NCBI GenBank assembly: GCA_001709035.1
Contig: LVKA01000015.1
Coordinates: 222,639 to 286,638, forward strand
DNA: 64,000 nt
From: Candidatus Thiodiazotropha endoloripes
GTDB lineage: Bacteria > Pseudomonadota > Gammaproteobacteria > Chromatiales > Chromatiaceae
Direction of reading: 5' to 3'
The translations under genes and the position numbers were made by a program. How positions within the stretch are numbered: position 1 is the first letter of the stretch; each line of letters begins with the position of its first letter. The notes beneath the pieces were generated by a model. The model did not search any database. It had not been told where the DNA came from and saw only the letters and a list, made by a program, of their open reading frames with translations. This document shows, piece after piece, positions 46,137-53,665 of this stretch.

Positions 46137-47265
46137 CGAATTCGACGCCCTGCCCTCACCTTGCTACCTGCTCGAAGCGGCCAGGCTGAGAGAAAATCTT
46201 CAGCTGATCGATCGGGTGCAGCAGGCGTCAGGCTGCAACATCATTCTGGCACTCAAGGGCTTTGCCATGTGGTCGGCCTTTCCAATGGTGAGGGAGTATC
46301 TGTCGGGCTGCTCCGCCAGCTCCTACAATGAGGCACGCTTGGCCAAAACCCATTTCGGCGGGGATGTTCATCTGTATGCGCCAGCCTACTCCGAAGCCGA
46401 GTTCCCGGAGCTGCTGCCGTTGGCCGAACGGATCAGCTTCAACTCCCTCTCCCAATGGCAGAGATTGGGGGATCAGGCGATTGCTGCCGGTAAATCCTGT
46501 GGCTTACGGGTCAATCCCGCCATCGATGAAGTGGCTATAGATCTCTACAACCCCTGCCACAGCCAATCCAGACTCGGCATCTCCGTTGAACAGGCCGCGC
46601 AGGATTTGCCAGCCGGAATAGAAGGCCTGCATGTACATGCTTTGTGTGAATCCGACGCCGATGCAACCTCCAGACTGATCCAGGCCATGGAAGAGAAATT
46701 CGCTCGCTGGCTGCCCAACCTGAAGTGGTGCAATCTGGGTGGCGGTCATCTGATGACCCGACAGGGTTACGATGTTGACGGCCTGATCGAGACACTGAAA
46801 GGCTTTCGTCAACGTCATCCACACCTGGATATCGTGCTTGAACCGGGCTCAGCCATCGCCTGGGATAGCGGTCCATTGGTCGCCACAGTACTGGATCTAA
46901 TCGAGCGTGGAGGTATCGCCATCGCACTGCTGGATGTCTCGGCCACAGCTCACATGCCCGATGTACTGGAGATGCCCTATCGGGCGGAAGTCCGTCATGG
47001 GGGTAAACCAGGCAGCCGTCCCTATACCTATCGACTCACCGGACCGACCTGCCTGGCCGGTGACATCATTGGGGATTACGCATTCGATCACCCCCTGCAA
47101 ATCGGTGAGCGGTTGATCTTTGAGGATATGATTCACTACACGATGGTTAAAACCACCCAGTTTAACGGAGTCCCGCACCCGGCCATCGCAATTCGTCATG
47201 AACAGGGGGAGATCGAAGTGATCAGGCAATTCAGCTATGACGATTATGAGCGCCGACTCTCATAA
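46129..47265 (+). CDS. nspC: Carboxynorspermidine decarboxylase
   Basis: 378 residues from the ATG at 46129, overlapping the synthase stop (ATGAGTAG). PLP-dependent fold III decarboxylase: PLP lysine in LALKGFAMW (Lys43), NLGGGHLM, and LEPGSAIAWDSG for phosphate and substrate binding, GPTCLAGDIIGDY with the catalytic Cys. Decarboxylates carboxynorspermidine or carboxyspermidine. The downstream 47466-47534 inverted repeat could terminate the operon. Confidence 0.94.
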   Translation: MSSEFDALPSPCYLLEAARLRENLQLIDRVQQASGCNIILALKGFAMWSAFPMVREYLSGCSASSYNEARLAKTHFGGDVHLYAPAYSEAEFPELLPLAERISFNSLSQWQRLGDQAIAAGKSCGLRVNPAIDEVAIDLYNPCHSQSRLGISVEQAAQDLPAGIEGLHVHALCESDADATSRLIQAMEEKFARWLPNLKWCNLGGGHLMTRQGYDVDGLIETLKGFRQRHPHLDIVLEPGSAIAWDSGPLVATVLDLIERGGIAIALLDVSATAHMPDVLEMPYRAEVRHGGKPGSRPYTYRLTGPTCLAGDIIGDYAFDHPLQIGERLIFEDMIHYTMVKTTQFNGVPHPAIAIRHEQGEIEVIRQFSYDDYERRLS

Positions 47266-47465
47266 CCGTGACCATCATCGATTCTGCCAGCAATAGAAAA
47301 ACAGACCCAGCCCCACTGCTGTCCGGAATAAATACGTTTCATCTACTGAAAGCTGTGCAGCACTTGATTTTGGGGGTAGAAGTCATGGCATTGCCTGACA
47401 ATCAAAGATTCATAATCTGCGCAAGGCAAACTCAAACAGACCTGTATGGTGCTTACTCAAACCCT

Positions 47466-47534
47466 ATTTGGTGGGGCATGGCCCCACCCTACCATCGATT
47501 TCATGATGTAGGGTGGGGCCATGCCCCACCAAAT
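47466..47534. repeat. 25-bp perfect inverted repeat
   Basis: Arms at 47466-47490 and 47510-47534 are perfect complements around a 19-base loop. Each arm is itself nearly palindromic (GTGGGGCATGGCCCCAC). It lies in the 424-base gap (47266-47689) between nspC and the convergent HD-GYP gene and could act as a bidirectional terminator or be a dispersed palindromic repeat. No gene is seen in this gap. Confidence 0.6.
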
Positions 47535-47689
47535 ACGCTGATGGTCAGGTTAGTAATCAGGTGAAGCATCACCATGATCATCGAATAAACACAGACGCAC
47601 TGATTTTTCCGGATAGCAATACCTTGATGGGAGAGGGTGCACCCGAAGCGTTTCACCTGGCAAAAACCTGGTTTCGTGTTATCACCCAC

Positions 47690-49063
47690 CTAACCAAGCC
47701 GGTCAAAGATCTCCTGAATCGACTCGATTGATGCCTCAATGTGTTCCAGCATCATAGCATCACGGGTTGCATCCGAATCCTTGTAACTGTGAAACATCCG
47801 CACAGTATTGCGTATCTGCCAGGTCAGCTCTTTGATCAGCAACTCGATCTCATTGAATTCACCCAGGACCTGTTGATCAACCCTGGACAGCTCTCTCTCC
47901 TTACACAGCCATGCGGCAATTTCACTGCTCAAAAGTCCGGACTCATCCAGTGTAGAGCGTATTCGACAGGTGACTGCGGCAATCGCGGATAGCTGCCTGG
48001 CATCATGCTGGTCAATTCGCTCCTTGAGCTCCAACAGGTTCTCGTGAATATCGTCAAGGGCCTGCTTTGCCTCTCTAAGGATATCGATCTGTTTACCAAG
48101 TTTCTTGGCATAATCCTTTGGACAATCGTCAGCGTTCAACCTGACCGGTTGCAGGCCTGACTTTTTGATGATCGACATCGTTGCCCGATACACTTCGTAA
48201 CCGTTGGTGGTAGGGTTAAGTTGCAGGTATGGCTTGATATCACCAAGGGTTCGTTGGCTGTTTCGAAAAGATTTGATCCGGATGGAGTGGATACTGTCGG
48301 TCATGCTTATGATCTTTCCAGGATTACCGAGTTGCTCCTCGTTCAAGGCGAATGGATAGCCTGCGCCAAAACAGTCTTCATGGTGCTCTATGACGGCTCG
48401 GGAGACCTCTGGATAGATGCCTGGTACTGAGTCAGCAATAATCTTACCCACAATCACATGTGCACGAACGGTACTCCACTCCTGAGCGGAGAGTTTTCTG
48501 TTGCTGCAGACAATTTCGGGATCCAGATGAAGCAGTCCAATATCGTGCATCAGCGCCGCAACGAGGATGTCACGCCGCTCATCCACACTCAGTCCCATCT
48601 CCCGTGCGATCATGGTAGAGAGCCAGGCGGAGAAGATGCTTTTTTCAAACTCGGTAGGCATCTGTGCCTCAAGAACGGTCAGTTTTTGAGTCAGCAGCGG
48701 ATGCAGTCTTTCCAGTTGCAACAGTTTTTCGAACTCAGGTCCATAGTTCAGGGCCTCATTCACTCTGTTCAGGTCAGGATATTTTTCTAACAGTCGTCTG
48801 AATTCAGCGATCAGGGTCTGGGTATCCGCCTGATGTGCCAGACCTATGTGGTTATCCAGAGGCTTCAGCAGCTTGTGTTTGATCAGTTGCTGTCGTACAT
48901 CCCGATCGATGTTGATGCCCTTACGTGCTACAAGGACGCCTTTGTCATTGAGAATATCGGATGTGGTGAACGCCTGGTTTCCCTTGTTTGAGATCTCTGA
49001 CAAGTGAACAGAGTAGAAACCGTTTTTGGCATGATCTGTGTACTGCTGAATTAACTCTTCCAT
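47690..49063 (-). CDS. HD-GYP domain protein, probable cyclic di-GMP phosphodiesterase
   Basis: 457 residues from the ATG at 49063 (MEELIQQYTDHAKNG). Central HD-GYP domain: MHDIGLLHLDPEI (metal-binding HD), AHVIVGKIIADSV, and HHEDCFGAGYPFAL matching HHExxxGxGYP. The N-terminal 100 residues (DILNDKGVLVARKG) resemble the sensor region seen before HD-GYP in other proteins; the C-terminal 150 residues are helical. Would linearise cyclic di-GMP. No membrane helix, cytosolic. Confidence 0.88.
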   Translation of the reverse strand: MEELIQQYTDHAKNGFYSVHLSEISNKGNQAFTTSDILNDKGVLVARKGINIDRDVRQQLIKHKLLKPLDNHIGLAHQADTQTLIAEFRRLLEKYPDLNRVNEALNYGPEFEKLLQLERLHPLLTQKLTVLEAQMPTEFEKSIFSAWLSTMIAREMGLSVDERRDILVAALMHDIGLLHLDPEIVCSNRKLSAQEWSTVRAHVIVGKIIADSVPGIYPEVSRAVIEHHEDCFGAGYPFALNEEQLGNPGKIISMTDSIHSIRIKSFRNSQRTLGDIKPYLQLNPTTNGYEVYRATMSIIKKSGLQPVRLNADDCPKDYAKKLGKQIDILREAKQALDDIHENLLELKERIDQHDARQLSAIAAVTCRIRSTLDESGLLSSEIAAWLCKERELSRVDQQVLGEFNEIELLIKELTWQIRNTVRMFHSYKDSDATRDAMMLEHIEASIESIQEIFDRLG

Positions 49064-49299
49064 TACTACCACGATCTACAGCTACGTAGTTTTTACAACT
49101 AAAAACCATCCCAAAATCACAACAATTCTTATGGTCGCTTTTTCTGCTATATCTGAAATCTTTAATCAAATCCCTGTCAGACTCACTCAACGGCCAACAC
49201 AAAATTTACTTTAGATACTTAGGGCTTAGGATCTGATTTTGCCAATCCAACAGCCCTAGCCCATCTCTTTTTAGTATCAATATGGGGGCAACAGAGCCG

Positions 49300-49326
49300 A
49301 TTGGATTCGTGTTAACAGGCCCTAGG
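49300..49326. repeat. Partial copy of the 37.1-kb repeat
   Basis: 27 bases identical to 37197-37223 (right arm of the large inverted repeat plus GGCCCTAGG). The left arm and loop are absent here. The TAG stop of the neighbouring minus-strand hypothetical gene falls inside it, so the repeat may have been inserted at the gene's 3' end. Confidence 0.6.
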
Positions 49327-49597
49327 ACAGACTTTCAATCAGAGGTATCTCCTTCCCGTCAATTCCAGCTTTCAAGTGGCGACTCTGAGTCAATACTCGA
49401 CGGCATATTTTTTTATCCAGAAGGGCTACAGCCTGACGCTCAAGATATTCAGCCCCCTTCTCATCACCTGCATCCCGTAACCGCACAGCCATCACTTCCA
49501 GTTCACGAACTGACGCCTGTTTAACCATATGTCGGAAGCCTCTCGGTCTCGACCTGGTATCATCCATGCCCGGAAGCCGTTCATTATCAGTCAACAT
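49322..49597 (-). CDS. Hypothetical small protein
   Basis: 91 residues from the ATG at 49597 (MLTDNERLPGMDD), preceded by GGGGGAAG; the frame stays open 32 codons upstream but without a better start. Soluble, highly charged, helical middle (VKQASVRELEVMAVRLRDAG). No family recognised. Its stop codon lies within a copy of a dispersed repeat, so the native C-terminus may have been altered. Confidence 0.55.
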   Translation of the reverse strand: MLTDNERLPGMDDTRSRPRGFRHMVKQASVRELEVMAVRLRDAGDEKGAEYLERQAVALLDKKICRRVLTQSRHLKAGIDGKEIPLIESLS

Positions 49598-49941
49598 GTC
49601 ACTTCCCCCGCTCAGTTTCCAATCCATTCTATTTTGGATTTTATTAAACCTGTCTGAAACGACCACAGCCAGTGTAATCCTGACAGACATCAACCCTATA
49701 CCTACTTAGGATTCCTCCACCGAAACCGGTGATTAACCAAACTGAAAGTCTGCTTTATTCAGTAAGTTAATTAAATAATAGTCGTTTAAATAATCGCTGA
49801 AGTGATCTTTGACACTGTTACTGTGTGACAAATTACTGATCTGCAAAACAGTGGAAATGTTCGGTTGGAAAGTATCTTCGGTATCAGCAAGCGCCACACT
49901 GAGGGTGCCGCTTGACCTGGAGAGTATGGAGGATACGCTGC

Positions 49942-50490
49942 CTATTGTTTTGTTTTTAACAGTCTGGCCGGATCGTAACCGGAAGCTTCAACAATATGCT
50001 CAACCAGCTGCCAGTCATCGGCGGTGATTTCAGGTTGCCGCGACAAAACCCACAAATACTTTCTGCTCGGCATACCAACTACCGCAAAGTCGTAATCACT
50101 ACCGAGTCCCAGGATCCAATAGTCACCCCAGAACAGATTCCAGCCAAACAGGGAGACGAAACTGACCGCCAGTTTTGCATTCGAACGGTTATCCACGATG
50201 CGTCCGATGCCCTTTGCCTCATCCATCTCACCCTGTTGATCCCGGCAGCGGTTGATGACCCGAATATCACCACCCTCAAGCTGTCTGTAGTTTGCCGTTA
50301 CCTCACCGGCACAATGATCCTGAAAACGATTCGGTAGTCTGGCAATTTCATACCAGTTGCCAAGGTAGCGTTGCATATCCACGCTTGACACCGTCTTCAA
50401 CTGTGATCGGTCCTGCGCGCAGCCCACTACTGTGCCCGACAACAGCACAATCAGGCAACTCACCAGTAACCGTTTCAAGAGTTGTTTCAT
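49942..50490 (-). CDS. blc: Outer-membrane lipocalin Blc
   Basis: 182 residues. Signal peptide with lipobox TVVGC (Cys24), then the lipocalin GxW motif YLGNWYEIARLPNRFQ and the pattern YWILGLGSDYDFAVVGMPSRKYLWVLSR typical of Blc. Binds fatty acids or lysophospholipids at the outer membrane. Its ATG overlaps the preceding VOC gene's stop (ATGA). Last gene of a four-gene operon. Confidence 0.92.
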   Translation of the reverse strand: MKQLLKRLLVSCLIVLLSGTVVGCAQDRSQLKTVSSVDMQRYLGNWYEIARLPNRFQDHCAGEVTANYRQLEGGDIRVINRCRDQQGEMDEAKGIGRIVDNRSNAKLAVSFVSLFGWNLFWGDYWILGLGSDYDFAVVGMPSRKYLWVLSRQPEITADDWQLVEHIVEASGYDPARLLKTKQ

Positions 50491-50933
50491 GAGAAGAGGT
50501 CGAGGGGTTTGACCGGGTCATCGATCCAGCTTTTGTCCTGTTGCCAATCGATGGACGGATCATCCACATAGAGTTCGATCTCATTACCATCCGGATCTTC
50601 AAGATAGATACTCTGACTAATCGTATGGTCAGAAAGGCCGTTTATCTTTATACCGGCTTCGTTGAGCCGGTCGAGGGCCTGTTTCAGCGCAGCCAGTTCA
50701 TCACCCACTTTCCAGCCGATATGATAAAGCCCCGTTCGGCGCCCCTGAAGCGGACCGGGCGCCTCACCCACCTCAATCAGCAATAACTCGTGATGGGTAC
50801 GTCCACCACTGAACATGACCCCTTTGCCGCCAAATATCTCACCCTGTGCCTCCAGGCCCAGCGCTGCTGTGTAAAACTTTGATGAAACCTGCAGATTTTT
50901 CACATACAGCGCCACATGGCCAAGCTCTATCAT
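50487..50933 (-). CDS. VOC-family dioxygenase/glyoxalase-like protein
   Basis: 148 residues: LGHVALYVKNLQVSSKFYTA with the first His ligand, GLYHIGWKVGDELAAL, and IYLEDPDGNEIELYVD with the Glu ligand. Resembles catechol-2,3-dioxygenase-like members of the VOC superfamily; substrate unknown. Overlaps both neighbours by four bases (ATGA), so translationally coupled to the upstream hypothetical gene and to blc. Confidence 0.88.
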   Translation of the reverse strand: MIELGHVALYVKNLQVSSKFYTAALGLEAQGEIFGGKGVMFSGGRTHHELLLIEVGEAPGPLQGRRTGLYHIGWKVGDELAALKQALDRLNEAGIKINGLSDHTISQSIYLEDPDGNEIELYVDDPSIDWQQDKSWIDDPVKPLDLFS

Positions 50934-51814
50934 CGTGTTATCCCACTGTTATTTGTAGTCAATCTGGCCTGCACCCTGGGGGCGAGAATTTTATCCCGAT
51001 CCAGTATTTCCGGATAGAGTCGCCAATAGTACTCAATGCGGGAAACTCGCCGTCCCAGATTCGACTCCAGCCGACACCGCTCTGCCTCCTGCAGAGTCGG
51101 TAGCGTCAGTAGCGCAGGGGCTAACCAATCCACATAACGTTGTACAAGGGCACTGCTCTGATCATCCGGCCAATCTTCTGTCACACCAAAACTTGGTAAA
51201 CCGGCCCGCTCGAACCGCTCACCCTGGTCGGTCTCGGCATACTGACGATCCACATCCCAGGTCAGCCACAGGTGATTGACATGAAAGCCCGCTCTTTTCC
51301 TGACCAGCCTCTCCAAGCGATCGATTTCCCTGAAGTGATGATCCCCACCAACCCCGGAACGCTCCAGGCAGCCTCGCCAGAAGCGGGGCTTGTGATTGCT
51401 GTGTCTGGGCCCAGGCTGCATCGACATCAGCAGCGCCAGTGGCTTGTGATCTGTCTGATCCAGTAACCATAACTCACGCCGGTCTGTTAAAGGAAAGGGT
51501 AGTTCATGTTGGTGTTGCAGAATCTGCTCTATCAGCAGAGTACACAGATCCCCATGCCAATCGCCGGGCCCCATCGGGGCTTTGATCAAACCCTCCTTCT
51601 CAGACCAAAGACCAACCAGTTGCCAGTTATTGATCGATGCATGGGCATTGAGACTTCCCCAACCGCCAGGTCGGACAATCTGTATCTCGAACTGCCACAC
51701 CCTGCCATTGGTCGTTGAAGCCCGTCCACCCGCCAATTCGATGATCTGCAGAACACCCAGGAAAGGATTCAAACGACGTATCCCGTAACAATTGACTGGC
51801 GCATTACTGATCAT
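50930..51814 (-). CDS. Conserved-looking hypothetical protein
   Basis: 294 residues from the ATG at 51814 (MISNAPVNCYGIRRL); an in-frame TTG 16 codons upstream is the alternative. No membrane segment, Trp-rich (WGSLNAHASINNWQLVGLW, GPGDWHGDLCTLL), with a C-terminal helical region (RRVSRIEYYWRLYPEIL). I do not recognise the family. It overlaps the small gene before it and the VOC gene after it, so it belongs to the blc operon. Confidence 0.75.
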   Translation of the reverse strand: MISNAPVNCYGIRRLNPFLGVLQIIELAGGRASTTNGRVWQFEIQIVRPGGWGSLNAHASINNWQLVGLWSEKEGLIKAPMGPGDWHGDLCTLLIEQILQHQHELPFPLTDRRELWLLDQTDHKPLALLMSMQPGPRHSNHKPRFWRGCLERSGVGGDHHFREIDRLERLVRKRAGFHVNHLWLTWDVDRQYAETDQGERFERAGLPSFGVTEDWPDDQSSALVQRYVDWLAPALLTLPTLQEAERCRLESNLGRRVSRIEYYWRLYPEILDRDKILAPRVQARLTTNNSGITR

Positions 51815-52001
51815 TCGCTCTCTGCCGAGCAGCTGCGTAACTCTTCGAACCAGGTTCCACAAGGTGATGAAATTCAGGCGGAATCACCTCGAACAGATAC
51901 TCAACTCGACCCACAACCGTTTCGATCTGCCGAGGCTGGGTTAGTGAGTCGGGTTTTCTGGATACCTGCTGTTGATAGGCATAGGGGTCTACACCATTCA
52001 T
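51804..52001 (-). CDS. Small hypothetical protein, first gene of the blc operon
   Basis: 65 residues with an excellent AGGAGGT ribosome site 7 bases before the ATG. Sequence starts MNGVDPYAYQQQVSRKPDSL and continues through VVGRVEYLFEVIPPEFHHLV. No signal peptide, no known family. It overlaps the start of the 294-residue gene by 11 bases. The strong ribosome site and the promoter-like region just upstream make it the likely first gene of the operon. Confidence 0.7.
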   Translation of the reverse strand: MNGVDPYAYQQQVSRKPDSLTQPRQIETVVGRVEYLFEVIPPEFHHLVEPGSKSYAAARQRANDQ

Positions 52002-52020
52002 CGAAAATACCTCCTGAATC

Positions 52021-52108
52021 TGTCACAGGCATTGTTCTCTTTCAGGCTGTGACAATAATTGTACAATTAAGTTTATTATGTACAAGTTTTCAGTGTAATT
52101 ATTGTACC
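52021..52108 (-). promoter_or_regulatory. Promoter with TTGTACA-N13-TGTACAA operator for the blc operon
   Basis: On the minus strand TTGTAC (52085-52080) and TACAAT (52063-52058) are spaced by 16 bases as a -35/-10 pair. They lie inside a perfect palindrome TTGTACA-N13-TGTACAA (52059-52085). A third TTGTACC half-site follows at 52102. The region between the -10 and the gene holds a second inverted repeat TGTCACAG...CTGTGACA (52021-52054). The TGTACA-type palindrome resembles operators described for MerR-family light/B12 regulators (LitR/CarH group), but no such regulator is in the window. Confidence 0.5.
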
Positions 52109-52363
52109 ATTAGGAATTCAAGGTATTACCAATAGAAACTCCATAAACACACAGATCAATCGATCAGAGCCTCTCCGGATCCTGCAAAGTCAGGAATTGG
52201 CCTCTGTCACCCTGACAGCCCACTGGTCCGATGAGGAGGCATTCCATGAGGAGTGGCTGCATGCTGGGAAGTTCAGTATCTGGCGTGAGGTGGATAGGCG
52301 ACCGCCGGATAACATCCATGCGGGTCATGCGCCCTTATCCGATCCTGTTTATGCCGCATGGGG
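52109..52363 (+). other. Gap with a possible gene fragment
   Basis: Between the palindromic promoter and the DUF429 gene, a plus-strand frame without a proper start reads LRILQSQELASVTL then TAHWSDEEAFHEEW then LHAGKFSIWREVD before losing coding character. The composition looks protein-like and no start codon with a ribosome site precedes it. It may be a remnant of a divergent gene; family not recognised. Confidence 0.25.
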
Positions 52364-53113
52364 TTACAAAGCGGATTGATCCGCAAGTTTGCTTCCCTGA
52401 GGGACCCAGATATAGCCCGCTTCCACATCACCGAAAACCAAGCCTGGGGTGTTGAGTGCATAGAGACCGGCAATATAAAGACAGATCACTGCATCCAAAG
52501 CATCCTCATTGGACTTCAACGACCGGCCTGTAAGCTGATCAATCTCTGTCGGATCGAAATATCTGCGTAGAACCGGATCGATTTCGAGTGGTAATACCGG
52601 GCTGCTTGTCAGACACCCGATCAGTTCCGCCAGCTGTTTTTGACCAGCCCGTTTTTGCACCACAGGACCTTTCTTATAGAGCAGCCTACGGTCAAGTCCG
52701 AAGACCTCGATCATTGCGGGATGAGGGTAACACTCAATCTGCCACTTGGCCTGGCCCAGATGCTGAAAACCCTCTCTGCTGAGATGCCGGGACAACGCCA
52801 CACTATCCGCTTGGGGATAGAGCCTGGTGTTGGAGGCATGGCAGGCTGCCCCTCTGGATCCGTAGACTCTGGACAGGGCTTTTTCACATGGCCGCTGGCC
52901 ATGTGGATTGGGAATGATCAGCGAAGCATCGATGGCGACTCCCGACAAGCCTTCAAGTCCGCTCAGATGTTTCATCAGTTGATTGACAGGAAACAGGGCG
53001 ACGTCGATTGTCTGCAGCCTGAGTACACCATCAACCAATTCTCCACTGGCCAACGCCGTTGGATTCCTGTCACTACGCCAAGCCAGATCCACACCGAGAA
53101 GCTGTAGCTTCAA
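52364..53113 (-). CDS. DUF429-family protein
   Basis: 249 residues. LLGVDLAWRSDRNPTALASGE at the start (RNase H-like first strand with Asp), VAIDASLIIPN, RPCEKALSRVYG and KSNEDALDAVICLYIAGLY match DUF429, a predicted nuclease-like family of RNase H fold whose function is not established. Cytosolic, stand-alone on the minus strand. Confidence 0.85.
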   Translation of the reverse strand: MKLQLLGVDLAWRSDRNPTALASGELVDGVLRLQTIDVALFPVNQLMKHLSGLEGLSGVAIDASLIIPNPHGQRPCEKALSRVYGSRGAACHASNTRLYPQADSVALSRHLSREGFQHLGQAKWQIECYPHPAMIEVFGLDRRLLYKKGPVVQKRAGQKQLAELIGCLTSSPVLPLEIDPVLRRYFDPTEIDQLTGRSLKSNEDALDAVICLYIAGLYALNTPGLVFGDVEAGYIWVPQGSKLADQSAL

Positions 53114-53442
53114 ATCATCTCCATCACATATAGATTGTCAGTCACCGGTCATTCGATCTTACCTTACCACCCTCACTGAGGAATCAGATCCACCTCTGGT
53201 GGAATATAACACCGCCACAACCGGGACTGATGGACTCCCCGGAAACGGATCCCCGAATGGCCAGGGTATTCACCACGGACAGATAATTAAATGAACAGAC
53301 AAAACCCGTTTGAAAGAGATTTCAGACTATCTGAACAGCAGGAATATCCAGTGCTTGGAAAGAAACCGATTGTTGCAGTGCAATAGCTATAACAGCACAA
53401 ACAAGCCCGGTTAACGCATCAGGAATAACAGCACCAAATTCA
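53114..53442. other. Non-coding gap before the cytochrome-fccAB operon
   Basis: No gene or repeat is evident here. Together with the following promoter candidate it forms a 552-base intergenic region ahead of the cytochrome operon, long enough for complex control. Confidence 0.4.
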
Positions 53443-53471
53443 TTGATAATAGTCAACTGCATTGTTATTCT
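53443..53471 (+). promoter_or_regulatory. Candidate sigma70 promoter of the cytochrome-fccAB operon
   Basis: TTGATA (53443-53448) and TATTCT (53466-53471) are spaced by 17 bases about 195 bases before the first gene. Matches at four of six positions each; not confirmed by any other signal. Confidence 0.3.
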
Positions 53472-53665
53472 TTGGCGCTAATGAGGTTTAGGCATGGTAT
53501 AAATGCCGAACCAAAGATTCCCTGGGTGGAACAGATTGCACGCCTTTTACTAACTAGAATCAACCCGGCCTGCAATCAATCAAGTAGTAGCACAAACAGT
53601 ACACGCCCCGTCGTCGATGGATCGGTTGTGTGTTTGAAAAAGAATTTAAAAAGGGGGAAGGCATC

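Noticed and set aside
47690..49063. Degenerate HD-GYP motif
   Set aside because: On inspection HHEDCFGAGYP fits the standard HHExxxGxGYP pattern, so the enzyme is probably active.
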